NCBI GenBank assembly: GCA_012845835.1 | Contig: JABAKD010000015.1 | Coordinates: 7,097,974 to 7,161,973, forward strand | Length of the DNA stretch: 64,000 nt | Source: Undaria pinnatifida | Lineage: Eukaryota > Sar > Phaeophyceae > Laminariales > Alariaceae | Reading direction: 5' to 3' | In this document: positions 1-12,581 of the stretch, piece by piece | How positions within the stretch are numbered: the first letter of the stretch is position 1 | Layout: each line of letters begins with the position of its first letter | The notes under the pieces: generated by a model | Databases searched by the model: none | The model's input: only the letters and a program-made list of their open reading frames with translations | Told to the model about the DNA's origin: nothing | Made by a program: the position numbers and the translations under genes

Positions 1-327
1 TTGTTTGGTGTAAGGGATTTGGTCAGGAGTTTTTTTTTGTCTCGGCCGAAGCGATTCGCGGAACTGGAATTCTCTGTCGAATATAGCTTCGTTCGAGCGC
101 CGCCTTCGGGGGGCAGCTCCAACGCCCCTCGCCCTGCCGTGTCCGTTCCGCACACCGACGTTAACGCGGACGGATGCCGAGCGAGACAAGCGAGAAGTTG
201 CAAAAATACCGCATGTCGAGGAGGAATTTCGGAGATTTCGGTTGAATCTTAATGTGTGCAACGCCTGGATGATTTACAAAATTGGCATCATTTCCAAACG
301 GTACTTGATAATGTTTGGAATTTTGCG
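1..327 (-). repeat. Dispersed repeat R1, left-arm copy
   Basis: The terminal ~330 bases of the arm are an interspersed repeat. The inverted partner is 32053-32379, and a third, diverged copy lies at 37041-37370. The repeat contains a frame with the residues FAELEFSVEY and APRPAVSVPH that stays open in the compared copies. No protein family is recognised. Confidence 0.8.
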
Positions 328-819
328 GTGGCATGTGCAACTTATTATTGTTTCGTCACAGATTGTGCACCAGGTGTTTAATTGCACGCGCCTGGATACT
401 TTACAAAATTGGCGTCATTTCCAAACGGTACTTGATGTTTCCGCAAATAAACTTATTATTGTTTGGTCACAGATTATGACGTTTTCTCCACACTCGTGTC
501 ATCAAGGGCCCAAGACTCGAGACGAGACGAAGCAAGGTTATTTGCCCCGTCCCGTCCGAGACCCAGAGCAGCGTAGGGCACCAGCTGCCAGGGGTGTGAG
601 ACGAGGCATGCACGGCATGGGCTAGAAACCGTTGCCTGCAACAACTGCCCGCCACAGTATAAACGCGCGGAAGCCATGGGTCATAATTTGAGTTTTGCTT
701 TACGTGGTTACTGCTGTTGTTGGGGTAGCTTGGGGATAGACACAATCTAAAAGCGATCGATGCCGAGGGACAACGAACGCAGGCAAGGGGGTTGACACAA
801 CACAGGAATAACTGACTGC

Positions 820-2625
820 TGTGCTCCAGCTACCTAATGCTGTGGAGTGCCCCTCATCAACTGAAACCAAGCAACAGACACACACATCTTGCCCAGGCTC
901 GAGAACAGGGGCGCCGGTCTGTCAAAGGGCTAATCCAGCCGTCGCGGTCGTTCGTTATTCATGGTGCCGCGCTGTAGGCCGCGCAGCGGTTGGTTGCGTG
1001 TGTGCTGTTGGGCTGCCATGTGCTGTATGCGTGCTGGCCATGCGGCTGCAAGTGTGGCTGCAAGACGACAGATGATACGTCCAGAAGAACGCGTGTTATA
1101 CCAGTAGTAGATCGCTGTAATAGTTCGCCTTTTTTTTTTATTGCGTTTGGTGCTACTGCAATGGAGTGCCCTCATCGACTGAAATCAAGCAACAGACAGA
1201 CACACATCTTGGTCCGGCTCGAGAGCAGGGGCGCCGGTCTGTCAAAGGGCTAATCCAGCTGTTGCGGTCGTTCGTTATTCATGGTGCCGCGCTGTAGGCT
1301 TCATACGTGCAGCGGTTGGTTGCGTGTGTGCTGTTGGGCTGTCATGTGCTGTGTGCGTGCCGGCCATGCGGCTGCAGGTGTGGCTGCAAGACGACGCATG
1401 ATACGTCCAGAAGAACGCGTGTTATACCAGTAGTAGATCGCTGTAACAATTCGCCATTTAATATTATTGCGTTTGGTGCTGTTGGAGTGTTCATCAATTT
1501 GAGCGTGCTTGGTCTGCAGATACAGATAGGCTCAAAACCGTTCCTTTGCGCGACGTTACGCAAAAAATTCTGCAAAAGGAGTTACTGTATGAAGAATGTG
1601 TATAACTTCGTCGGGTGAATACGCACATGAAAAAATTACATCTGCTACAGTCTGATAAGATATTAGTACAACAACGACGGACAACCTACAAAAAGAAATA
1701 AACAAATAACGCGTGAGCGATGGCGTGTTTTTTGTAGACGAATGTGTATACTACGACATCTGCGAAAGGTTCCCTACGGCCGGTAACGAAAGCGGGAATA
1801 CAACTTCATTAGGAAGCAAAATTAGACGGACACCCTTCACACACAAATAAAAAATCCCTAGACAACGCACATGACGCAAATGACCAGCCGAATTGCGACC
1901 GCGCAAATAATTGCGATCTTAGAGTTAGGGGGGTTTGACCCAATAGGCCAAGACAGACACACATCTTGCCTGGGCTCGAGAGCAGGGGCGCCGGTCTGTC
2001 AAAGGGCTAATCCAGCCGTCGCGGTCATTCGTTATTCATGGTGTCGCGCTGTAGGCTTCATACGTGCAGCGGTTGGTTGCGTGTGTGCTGTTGGGCTCTC
2101 ATGTGCTGTGTGCGTGCTGGCCATGCGACTGCAAGTGTGGCTGCAAGACGACAGATGATACGTCCAGAAGAACGCATGTTATACCAGTAGTAGATCGCTG
2201 TAACAATTCGCCATTTAATATTATTGCGTCTGGTGCTACTGCAGTGGAGTGCGCTCATCAGCTGAAACCAAGCAACAGACAGACACACATCTTGGCCCGG
2301 GCTCGAGAGCAGGGGAGCCGGTCTGTCAAAGGGCTTATCCAGCCGTTGCGGTCGTTCGTTATTCGTGGTGCCGCGCTGTAGGCTTCATACGTGCAGCGGT
2401 TGGTTGCGTGTGTGCTGATGGGCTGTCATGTGCTGTGTGCGTGCTGGCCATGTGGCTGCAGGTGTTGCTGCAAGACGACAGATGATACGTCCAGAAGAAC
2501 GCGTGTTATACCAGTAGTAGATCGCTGTAATAATTCGCCATTTTATATTATTGCGTTTGGTGCTGTTGGAGTGTTCATCAATTTGAGCGTGCTTGGTCTG
2601 CAGATACAGATAGGCTCAAAACTGA
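820..2625. repeat. Four units of a ~325-bp repeat arranged as two dimers (left arm)
   Basis: The landmark GGCGCCGGTCTGTCAAAGGG or a close variant starts near 907, 1227, 1985 and 2312. Spacing is ~320, ~758 and ~327 bases. After the second and fourth units the same ~70-base tail follows, so the dimer itself is duplicated around an unrelated ~400-base insert (about 1545-1940). Open frames of 76-105 codons here recur once per unit and look like by-products of the repeat. A short piece of the unit also occurs at 35168-35195. Confidence 0.85.
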
Positions 2626-2833
2626 TCTGTCATACTGATTAACTTGTTTTGGGGCCTACCTTCCAAAGAGTCGGGGGCTGTTAGTGATAGTGGTACGATT
2701 TCATACCGGTCTAGGATTATTTCTCTATGTCTCCTTTAGGGCTCCTCTCATAAGTGAGTTCTTCGTACATTGTGCAAGTAAGCCCGGAGGACCCATCGTG
2801 TATCTCACGCCGAGTCGGAGAGCTGTTCTGTGA

Positions 2834-3507
2834 CTATGGTACGATCGAATATTGATCTGTCATACGGATTAAGGTGTTTTGGGGCCTGCGGTCCACAGAG
2901 TCGGGGGCTGTTAGTGATAGTGGTACGATTTCATACCTGTCTAGGATTATTTTGTTTGTCTTGTGTGAGGCTTGATTATCCCCCTTTTCCCGTTTAGCTT
3001 GCCATTTATCTGATGTAAGTTCTCTGCGTTGAAAGTACCAATTGGATCGAGGGCATTCTATATCCCGTTTAGCGCCCCTCTCTAAGTCTGCATAATTCGT
3101 TTTTAATTTTTGTATATCTTCACCAGTGTAAGTGCCGCGTACATTGAAGTAGCTAATTGAGGGCATGCAGTGTCGTCTTTAGTTCTTTTCTGTGAGTGAG
3201 TTCTTCGTATATTTTGGAAACAAACATGGTAAGTTCTTCGTCTACTGCTGTGGGAGTAAACACCGAGGGGTTTTCCAAGGCATAATCTACGGCGCCTTCC
3301 TTTTTCCCTTCCGTAAAATGAAAACATTTTCAACCATTCCGCCCGACACCTTTTGTTATTGATGCCATGTCCTCTTTCCTTTCGCCTCGAAGCCTCGAAG
3401 CGAAGCAGGTTCTCAAATTCTCCTTTCGGCATTTCTGGCCTACTTTTACTTGGCGGCGGTTTTAATAACAGCAGTGTTTCGCCTATGCTTGCTTCCTTCG
3501 TTTGCAT
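2834..3507 (-). pseudogene. Decayed repeat-encoded protein (left-arm copy)
   Basis: Minus-strand frames at 3507-3103 and 3166-2834 contain FENLLRFEASRRKERGHGIN, then after a frameshift NPSVFTPTAVDEELTMFVSK, and finally IILDRYEIVPLSLTAPDS. The last block is duplicated: a ~100-base unit at 2622-2720 repeats at 2852-2950 and keeps the same reading frame. A diverged relative of the first block sits at 34042-34170. The pattern suggests a degenerate transposon protein. The family is not recognised; the TAVDEELTMFVSKIYEELT stretch is only vaguely like CENP-B-type helix-turn-helix regions of pogo transposases, which I would not rely on. Confidence 0.45.
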
Positions 3508-4697
3508 GTTTTCCTTCCATCACAGTGCAGCGGTACGGCAGTGCAGCAATACGTACGGTAGTAAAGGACAGAAGAGTGCAGCAGTGGGGACGGTGGTACT
3601 CCCAAGTACCAGCGGAAGGCCGGTATTTTAGAAACAAGAACAAAGGTTCATCTCCCACAGGACGCAAAAAGACTCCCACGTACAGAACGGCCCACCCACC
3701 CACCACGGACGACGCAGTGCACCCTCCACCCACCCACCAACCAAACATTTACTACATACAGCAGAACAGCAGTGCAGCAGTACGTACATCAGAACAGCAG
3801 TGCAGCAGTACGTACAACAGTACATCTGGTACGCGGGCCGTTGGTTGGTTCTTGAGGACCTTGTACGAAACAGAAAACAGACGGGGGGGGGGTCATTTTT
3901 TGACGATACTCGGCCGTCTCGGGGAGCGGGCGAGCCGCCGTCCACCACCCACCCACCACCCACCATGCACCCACGAACCTACCTAGTACAGCCGTACAGC
4001 AATGCAGCAGTACGTAGAGTAATACACCTGACAGACGAGCAGCAGCCGATTTGTTGGTTACAATGCTCTCGGGCTGGGCGGGATTCGCCACTGTTAGGCA
4101 AAGCGAAAAGCGCTCGCGTTGCCGATTCTGCGCACGACGAGCGGCGACGGCTGGACGCTGCTGTGATTGGCCCTGGTGTTGTTGTACTTGCTGTTGACGC
4201 AGGTGTGCTTGTGGTCTCGTGTCCATGGCTCTGTCCATGGCTCAAGTGGCCAAAAAGCTATTCGAAAGTTTAATGTATTAATAGTTGGAGTTCGAAAAAA
4301 AAAAATGCAGGCAGCGACGAAGAAAAAGCGGGGGGGGGCAAGCGAGCCGCCCCTGGGAGGGCAATTTCCACGCTCCCCCCTCGCCGAGGTGGGGCACCGA
4401 CGCCCGTTCTTTCGCCGGCATGTCGTAGTGCTGCTGTGCGGATGGGACGTGGCGGCACCGCGAGGACGCCGGAGGCCGAGTGGAGCTCGGGAGTCGCCGC
4501 TTTATTGGGGAGGTGTTATAACCAAGATATTTTCAAAGATCCTAAAAAACGTCACGACCACCTTAGCGTATTATATAATAAGGATATTACTGGTTTCCAA
4601 GAGACAAGAAAGAGAGGAGAAAAGATACCCCAACAATGTGTAAGTAGGATACAACCACAAAACCAAAAGTGTCGCCACTGAAACACGAACCACTGAC

Positions 4698-5808
4698 CTT
4701 TTTTGTAGCGATGTACATCTCCACAAGGAGGTGCTTGATGCGCCGAGAAGAAAGCGGCGGAAAGTGTGTCGTGTTGGACGTGAGCAGCTCCATCAGCTCC
4801 TGTCACGTCGAACCAGACGAGAAGAAGCTGAACGGCAAAAAAATCTCGATCACCGTCTTGGCAGCAATAAGCTCGCGAAATCTGAAAAAGAATACACAAA
4901 ACACAGAGCAGCAGCGATTGGAAGGAAGGTGTTGGGGGCAGGTAATATGAGCAGCCAACGTGCGCGTGAGACCAGATACCAATTCCCTCCCTTCTGTTCT
5001 CTACCCAGACCAGAGCAGCGCGACAGAAAGGCAAAACGACATCGCAGTCCTACAAAGTCCGCAAAACATACCGGTGGGCTGAGATTTCTCGACGAATTTG
5101 CAACACGCGATATTTTTCAAGCTTTTTTTTCACTTGGTTTTGATACATCCCCCCTTATCTGGGTTTTGAAAATGGATGGCGAGCTGTCGATATTATATTG
5201 TTATACCTGGTATATTTTAGTACGCTCTCGCCCAGACCCGTCTGATATGTGTTCGAAAACAATAGTTTGCAATTTGACATACACACACCTGTTCGTTCCA
5301 GCACAGGAGGAGTTTTTGCTCGCCTCGAAGCTCCCCTGGATGTTCCCTTTCGCTTGCTTTTTTGCTTTCCAGCCTTCACAGCGCCAGCCACTCCGCGCAG
5401 CCTGTGTTTGCTCTTGTGGTGGGTGTTCACGTTGCTGCGGTCGCCCTTGTCAGGGAACCGTCGTCTTGTTTTGCGGCACGCGGGGTCCGCCATGCAGAAG
5501 TACTTGTGTTTGTGGTCCTCCTCAGCTAACGGGACGACGTAGACTTCTAGCGAGTACATAAACGATCGCTCACGGGAACCCTCTCTCCTGTAGCCGTCCG
5601 GCACCTTGACGTCATCGACGGCTTGGACGATGTCCGCGGGCAATACATACACCTCTCCTTTCATGTCGTGCACGAGCGCCGGTGTAATTACAAGCACGGC
5701 TTTATTGTCATCCACCTCGATTACCTCGGGCTGGCTCCCGACTGCTGGTGGAGTAAACGAACTGCCGCCACCGGTCTGACGCAGGGGGGGTAGATGAACT
5801 GCCGCCAT
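4698..5808 (-). pseudogene. hAT-type transposase with BED-like zinc finger, broken (left-arm copy)
   Basis: Exon-like segment 5808-5289 encodes an N-terminal region with a BED-type finger pattern: YFC, six residues on a second Cys, then SNVNTHHKSKH supplying the histidines, followed by a basic tail. It ends at a consensus-like GT donor. A second segment (4881-4698) begins after a pyrimidine-rich TTTTTCAG and reads FRELIAAKTVIEIFLPFSF, then an in-frame TGA, then QELMELL and SSRRIKHLLVEMYIATKK, the layout of the conserved region after the finger in hAT transposases. The stop plus a phase mismatch between the two segments mean the gene is not functional as seen. The catalytic DDE part is absent. 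Both arms carry the same stop. Confidence 0.7.
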
Positions 5809-6119
5809 CCCTGTCAGGCGGGGATCCTTGCGGTTCCGCCGCGTCCATATTCCCTCTCCGCGGATGCACAGATGCAATTGACGGATGCGCGTGTTTGTGT
5901 TATTTGGTTGTGTGTCTGAGCTGCGGGTTGTTGTGAACAAGGGTGTGTGTTTTGTGTTTGTGTGTTTGTGGGGGGGGTTGGTTCTGTGTAATTTCGTGTT
6001 GGGGGATTGTGGCGTCAGCGTGACGGAAGAGACGTGACGTCAGAATGCATAACACGAGACATGCAGTCAGAACGCGCTCGACCTTAATTTTCAAAATTTA
6101 CAATTTGTACCGGCCACTC

Positions 6120-6420
6120 CGGGTATTGTTACAAACGTATACCCGTACCCGGGGTATAGTGCCACAGTCTTACAGAACTCACAGAAGTTCCGGGTAAGGG
6201 CACGGGGTTCTTACAGAACTTCCAGAAGTTTCGAGTATTGTGGGCACGGGCGTATAGAACTTCCAGAAGTTTCTGGTATGGGTAGGAATGTCGTACAGAA
6301 CTTCCAGAAGTTCCGGGTACGGGTAGGAATGTCCTACAGATTTTACATAAGATCTTTGGAGGATAATACCCGGGTAAATACCTTCGGTACGCTTTGTGAG
6401 TACCCTACAGAACACAACCT
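6120..6420. repeat. GAACTTC minisatellite (left arm)
   Basis: About six degenerate units of ~40 bases alternate a CCCGTACCC-type block with a near-palindromic GAACTTCCAGAAGTTC block. It is the same family as the longer array at 39215-39860. Frames across it are repeat by-products. Confidence 0.85.
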
Positions 6421-8011
6421 TGAAATGTTCGATCTCACAGCTGGAGTGTGTTTTATTTTTTATGATATGCAAGGTTTTTGCGGCTGACGCCGGCTTAATG
6501 AAGCGAACCCAAGGTTTTGGCATTGGCGGCCAGCGGTAATAAACTTGAATCGGCATTGTTCCATAACTCTTTGATCATTATTCCATTTGCCGTATTATTG
6601 TCTTCCGAAAAATTGCAGGGGATTCTTCATTTAGCAAACAACGTGACGTTGTGTTAACACGATTCAAATATCTCACTCCGTATAGCGAACGAACGCAGCT
6701 CTTATCCTTATTTATCGCACCATTATCCTATCCTTCTGGGATAATCAACGCATCAGACAGATACGCACACCACCACCAAAGTTGTAATAATTTGTTTTGA
6801 CGACGTCAGCTGTGAGTTCGACGAATTTAGGGTCGATACTCATTTTTGCAAGCTGCGTACTATATTATGTCGTTGACTCCATATTATTATTATTTAATTA
6901 GTAGACTTGAACCACCACGCCTAGCACCAATGCAATGCAACGCTAGCAGCTTAGAACCCAACACGTCAACACCGGGATGATGGGACCTAGACCGCAAGCC
7001 GGCAACCACAAAGTTGTGTATGTAACAAAGAAACGTTCCCGCCCCTTATCAAACAATTAGCACACACCGACACCAGTTAGTTAGACGGAAGGCATACAAT
7101 TTATCGCACCATACGTTGCCATGCTCGAGTACGCGATTTTTTATGACTGGTGTATGTCCCGCCCGACGACCCGAATATACCACTAACAATGTCCACTTTT
7201 GGGCTGTAAATATGCAGTACAGCACGTTTTATAGTACGTATGCACCGCAGTACAGCACCAGTACAGCAGAGCGCACCGCAGTGCAGCAGTACAGTGGAGG
7301 ACCCACCCCCCAACAGCAGGGGCTGACGCAAATGGGGGGTCAAGTTGTCGCACGGCAGTCACGCCGTCAACGTCGCCCACGGCGTCACATAATTTACCAG
7401 GAGCCATTTCTGCTTCCCACCAACGCATATCGTTGACGATAGTTGCAAATATCCACCGACTCGGAGTCCCCGCTAGGGCTACAATATTTTTAATAAGATT
7501 CTTCGTCGAGGAACTGGTGTGCCCCCAAGGCAGGCGGCAAGAGTCTTGTTCCCTCGGAGGTAGAGTGAAACCTATCAATGTATGCAAGCGAACACGCGTC
7601 CACGGCTACAGGTTGCGTGACGTTCGCTGCGCCTGCTGTTAATTGCAGAAAACGCCTTCCGTGATAGGCTTCAAATTGTCGTCAGCTGCTCATGGGTTTT
7701 CATTTTATCAACTTGTATTGGCCTCTTCGACCTCGCCTTCTGTCGCAAATCCTTGACGCCGAGTACATGGTAACTCTACTAAACGCGTTTTGCCGCGTAC
7801 GGTTGGGACTTGCTGGCATAAACTTTGCCCAAATTACGCAGCATGTTCGGGAGGACACGACGGGCATTACCTAACACGTAGCTACTTGGTTGAACAGTAA
7901 ATTCTTGACTCTCTACGTGGCACCACTTTTTCGTCTTGTTTGCGCCCGCGTCCTCGACGTGGCAACACGAACCAGCAAGTTAGACACCTACTCGAGCTTG
8001 ACTCATCTCAC

Positions 8012-8166
8012 CGCGTTACGATGGCTGCCGGAGGTGCTGTGACTGAGGGAAGTACTTGTATATTGCCGCCAATGTAGCTTTGGGCCAGTCGAAGCAGTGC
8101 GGTCGTTCTTATATCCATCCCCTCCCGTGTTGCAGCTGCGCTGTTGCCCAATATTACCGAGAAATC
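8012..8166 (-). CDS. Candidate exon, unknown protein (left arm)
   Basis: This minus-strand segment is bounded by CACACACAG on the acceptor side and GTGAG on the donor side. The open frame contains DIRTTALLRLAQSYIGGN and SVTAPPAAIVTR. The open frame is the same in the other arm. Composition and border signals look exonic, but no family is recognised and no neighbouring exon could be joined to it. It may equally be a chance frame in decayed sequence. Confidence 0.3.
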
Positions 8167-9208
8167 CTGTGTGTGTACATTGGTCACGACATGTCCTGCT
8201 TCATTACCGCGCTGTAGGTTTCGCACGAAGGTGCAGCTGTCACGACGGTGCCGGACTTCCCCACGGTGGCGTCCGCCAAGCCGCTGACCGTGGGTGTCGA
8301 GCGTGAGCACCCACGCCTGCTGGGCCTACCTGCCCCGGCGGAAGCGATGTACGGGTAAGTCATGACTGCCAATTAAAGCGCGACACCTTTTTCTCGCGGC
8401 GTATTGACGGTATGATAGATGCAGCTGGGATTGTAGCGAGGCGTGCTACGGTAGAGGATAGTTAGATTTTTTTGCACAAAATGTTTCTGACTGATGGGGC
8501 TCCTCAGCTGAGGGATTAGACTACCCAATATCGATGGAGTGCCGTTTGTGTTTTACTGTGTTGTTCGTTATACAACTGCACTACAGTAAGCCATGGGATT
8601 GTTCATCAGGTTGCGCGTTAATTTTATCTTTATAGTCAGCACAGAACTCCCTAACGTGAGGAGCCTCAGAAGCATTGTGGGCATGCGTCTAGAGGGATGA
8701 TGAAAAAGCATCATCTTCGGTAAGGATTCAATTGGGTTGTTTGAGCTATTACTTGTGGCACAACCAATGTGAATGACGAGCAGTTGGAGCTCTAAGGCAT
8801 TGACACTGACCACATACAGGAGCAGGCCAAAATTATGCATTCAATAGACCCAAACAAAAGCATGGTGTTCGTTTTGGTTTGGGTTGTGACGGAGAAGTGT
8901 TTGCTATAGGGAAATACTGCCGTTTTCGTGTTACCAAGCGGTATCGGGGTTCAACCAGCGGCGTTGTAATTCGTACTCTGCCTTAGCAATGGCATCTACT
9001 AGTGTACACAGGATGAAGGGGGCGCGGAACCGAGTTGTTGGATTCACGAATGATTTACAGCAGCAATCCTGTGGTACCATTCTTCGAAAATGTCCAGAGC
9101 ATCGCGCAGATCTGCTCGAGGTAAAGTACACCAGCGACGTCGCGAACGATCTAGCGGAAGACGCCAGCTCGATACACAACGTGATACGTTTCCATGAAGC
9201 CGTTGCAC

Positions 9209-9316
9209 CTCGCAGGCCTGGGCACTAAGTACCGACGCGCTTATGGATAGCAAATGAACTACGAGAAACAACAATAGCGGATACCGCGCGATTACTTTCT
9301 TTGTCGTGCGCATCAT
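9209..9316 (-). CDS. Candidate first exon encoding a signal peptide (left arm)
   Basis: The 36-codon frame starts MMRTTKKVIARYP, runs through a hydrophobic core LLLFLVVHLLSISASVL and reaches AQACE directly before GTGCAAC, a possible donor. The charge-hydrophobic-small-residue layout is that of a secretory signal. Downstream frames such as LVDAIAKAEYELQRRWLN (8934-9000 area) are protein-like but cannot be joined with certainty. The opposite strand is also open here (8989-9228 plus), so orientation is not settled. Confidence 0.3.
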
Positions 9317-9417
9317 CCCCGTCGCCGACAGCAACGTCGAGAGCTATTAAATACGGTCACCGAGGGATGTAGGTCATGTTAGTATTGTCAAATATTTCTT
9401 GCATACCTGTCAGGAAT

Positions 9418-9651
9418 CTATGAGAGCGTTTGTGCATTCTTCATTTCCTTGATCGTACGTAAAGAGTAGATGTCCCGATTGAGTTCTACCAAAATCTTGC
9501 TGCACGCGATCTGCTCGTTGGTTGGATGTATGACGAGTTTGAATACGCTGATGGCCACTGATGGCGGATAAAGCTTATACTCGTATAAACAATCGCGTTT
9601 GCCGAAAATATAAGGCAAACAATACTGCGTTGTCTTAGCGGCGGTGCACAT
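9418..9651 (-). CDS. Unknown 77-codon frame (left arm)
   Basis: The frame begins MCTAAKTTQY, contains YEYKLYPPSVAISVFKLVIH and ends KEMKNAQTLS before a stop. The right-arm copy (22721-22954) stays open with two substitutions. The residue mix is protein-like, and the frame could be a terminal exon, since an acceptor-like TGTGTGAAG precedes it. No family recognised. Confidence 0.25.
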   Translation of the reverse strand: MCTAAKTTQYCLPYIFGKRDCLYEYKLYPPSVAISVFKLVIHPTNEQIACSKILVELNRDIYSLRTIKEMKNAQTLS

Positions 9652-10884
9652 TGTTGCTTCACACAGAATAGAAACGACGACAAAACGGAAAAAAAAACGG
9701 TGTGTTCCAACTAATGTCCACTTTCCGGAACATCCGATAAGTGCACAGACTGCAAGGAAGCCCGCACGTTTCCTTTGGCACGAATGGCAATGGGGAAGGC
9801 TGCCGTCCTCTAGAGAAACTATGCGAGAGAACGTAGGTCAACCGGAGACAAAAACGCCGTATCCCCGTTTTATTAGCGCATAATTCATAATTGGTTTTCC
9901 TCTTCCTAGGTCAGAATGGTGGCAGGACCAGCGGATGCATCCATGCAGACATTGCCGTTCAGGCGACTCCTGCTTGAATTCTTTGGTAAAGTTCGACATG
10001 CGGTAGCTGATGCCGTCTCTATCTGCTTCTACAGCTACTTGTGCCTGTGCGGGTTCCACCTTTTCATGGCGCGAGACTAGCAGCGCGAGCGTCGAAAAGC
10101 CGATCCAGGCTGGAACAATCTGGCAGATTGGGTACGATGTTGTAGCTCGTGGCTAGTGATGCTGGCCGTGGCGCAGAGTAGCCAACACAACAAGCGTGCG
10201 TTATGGGCCCATTTAAAAAAATCACGCAGGATGTTCCCTGTATTTAGCGTCAATAGATCGGGGATGGAAAAAAAAGTAGACCTTAATAGGGACATCTACT
10301 CTACACCTTTTGAATTGCTGCCCTAAGCGCCCCGGTGGGTTGTTTTCTCCGGCCAGACCTCCACTCTTTCACAATGCATGCGGTTCTTCAGTTGACCACA
10401 ACTTTTATGTCCCTTGTTTGTTGCATGTCACGTGGAGCCGACCCACCCTTCTGTAGTTTCAATGTGATCGTGGGTGACTAATATTCGATGGCAAGGTTTA
10501 CTAAAAATGTGCTCGCCCAAGCAATTTTCGCTAGGCATGCGCCTTCGTCCACGCTGTTGCTACTCACGAAGCTGTTTAACCCCGGTGTATGCCTAGATAA
10601 TGTGTGACGATGATTACGCATAACCGCATAACGGTACGGGTAGTCTGCTGTTGGGCGTTGTGTATATGAGACGAGACTCAACATGTGTTCCACATAAAAA
10701 CTGCATCGTACTGTATCAATCATTTTGGATGGGTGTATACAGGCGGTGAAACCGTTCAATATCGTTGTCGTCACTTTTCCACCACACGGCCGTCATTGGC
10801 TCATCGCAAAAAAAAAAACGAATGCAAGCCGGGGGGGTCCACATTTCTTACCACTGCCTGTGTATTGTTCTTGCGATTGCACAG

Positions 10885-11101
10885 CCCCTTCTGGGAGGAC
10901 TTCCACGCGGCATCTTCACGGATATATCTCTTGCCGGCACCGGCGGGTGATTTGGAGAGTAAACTCGTCCCGGTAGTCTCCCGCCCTCACCTCGCCGGGT
11001 TAGTTCGTGGGCTGGATGACGCGATCGTATCGACTGCAGCCGGCTCGATTGACCTTCCTGAGAGTGAGACCTGCCAGGCCATGTTCCGGCCCCACCTGCA
11101 G
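10885..11101 (+). CDS. Candidate internal exon, unknown protein (left arm)
   Basis: It is preceded by TTCTTGCGATTGCACAG and followed by GTGCGA. The 217 bases give 72 codons after one leading base and contain FWEDFHAASSRIYLLPAPAG and LVRGLDDAIVSTAAGSID. It is the only long open frame at this place, and the right arm keeps it with a single residue change. It would end in phase 0. A possible next exon at 11444-11576 starts in phase 0, but the join is speculative. No family recognised. Confidence 0.4.
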
Positions 11102-11680
11102 GTGCGACACTAGCGTAATGCTTTGTACATCACCCGCCTAAACCCCTGGACCATATAATGTTCCTCTGTATCACCTCCTCGTAGAGGCGACTATACTTGC
11201 CCACGTCAACTTTGAACTCGAGTGTTCGAGACCGCTTGTCTACCGATGCAACTGGCGCTGTCGGAGTTGCAGCGCCAAATCCAAATATCTACACATGCGC
11301 CGTTTGACTTCGTGGGTACAGGATCACTCTCGTGTTCATCCTCACTCGTGGTGCAGCTGCAATGCACCTTAAACTTTGCCGAATAACCCTGATTGCGTGA
11401 AATATACACTGCCCTGTCACCCGCGATACAGGGCCACCACGACTGCTCAACCTGCGCCGTTATGAGTGACCCTGACCTCTCCGGAACGACCCCCGCCAAA
11501 GGATCGACTAACTATGCGGTAGAGCCACCCCAGCCCTGGTCTGATCCGCCGTCCTCTTCGCTATCTTTATCCCGGTGAGACATGTCTGCCAATGCATTAT
11601 TTTAAACCCTCCGCTCTAGGAATATTGAAACAAAACACAGACTTATATCGACATCACAAGTACAGTACGTTTGTCATCCA

Positions 11681-11899
11681 CGGCTGAAGCGGTTTCAATC
11701 GCTTTTGACAGGGGCAAGACCACATGTTCGAGACGAGTTGAGGTTGGGTTGCGCGTTACGGAGGCACGCAGAATCGTGCACATTGGCATCCATCCAATGG
11801 CAGGATTAGTCTTTTAATCGCTTTCGCCACGGGCAAGACCACATGTTTGAGACGAATTGAGGTCGAGTTTCGTGTTACAGAAGAACTCAGAATCGTACA
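11681..11899 (-). repeat. Tandem coding-like repeat, two ~119-base units (left arm)
   Basis: The minus strand shows two adjacent units that translate alike in their own frames: CTILSSSVTRNSTSIRLKHV and CTILRASVTRNPTSTRLEHV, both followed by VLP and KAI. The 119-base spacing is not a multiple of three, so one continuous protein cannot carry both without a splice or frameshift. Confidence 0.5.
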
Positions 11900-12581
11900 C
11901 CACTCGAACGAAGCAACTTTTTTTGCATCGTTCATTATTTTCTTAGGGGGAGGGTTAAGGTGTGATCGACTCAGGGTGATACAATTGAAGGTCGAGCTCG
12001 CAACCGTGGGTGTGCAGAATGCCTTCACACCTGCTTGTACGAGTAGTTGTCTCCTCTTTCCAGAAATGTTATTTTCCTGCATACCGCGGTTACACCTATT
12101 TTACCTTTACAGAGCAAATCCTGGAGCCCTAATCAAACCGAGCAGCCTTTGACAGATAGGTATAGTTACATTGGACTGCCGCCCGCCCCTACCCTTTGCA
12201 CGCAAAAATCGGCGATGCACTCCTGCTTGTGCTCCAAAGCATGTGTCCGAGGGGTTGCTTCGTGACTCTGGCTACCTGTGTGAGTTACTTCCATGGCTCG
12301 TGCGTCTTGTGTTCGGTCTTCCCGATCGTCGGGAAACCTGTCGAAATGGGCGTCTTTTGGGACCCTGAGCCTGAACTGTATCTCTGGGTGGATGTGTTAC
12401 AGGTGGGCTATATTGAGGAGGCAAATTAATATTGGCAGTTTCAGGTGACTCAACACCCAGAGTTGCACAGCTTTGTTTTGTCTAAAGTTTGTATATATGC
12501 GCTGGCTTTTGTACGCTACGAACATGTCCGTGTTCACGGGTCGCGTGTCAGGGGTTACTCGCAGGTGTACCCTGATGTTGC

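Noticed and set aside
3446-4273. Frames of 100-178 codons (and right-arm partners up to 276 codons) over CAG/GTAC- and CCACC-rich sequence
   Set aside because: Low-complexity composition, frames disagree between arms because of small indels, and no domain is visible.
6120-6420. CRISPR-like array
   Set aside because: Repeat and spacer are both degenerate and similar between units, and no cas genes exist; it is a minisatellite in a eukaryotic context.
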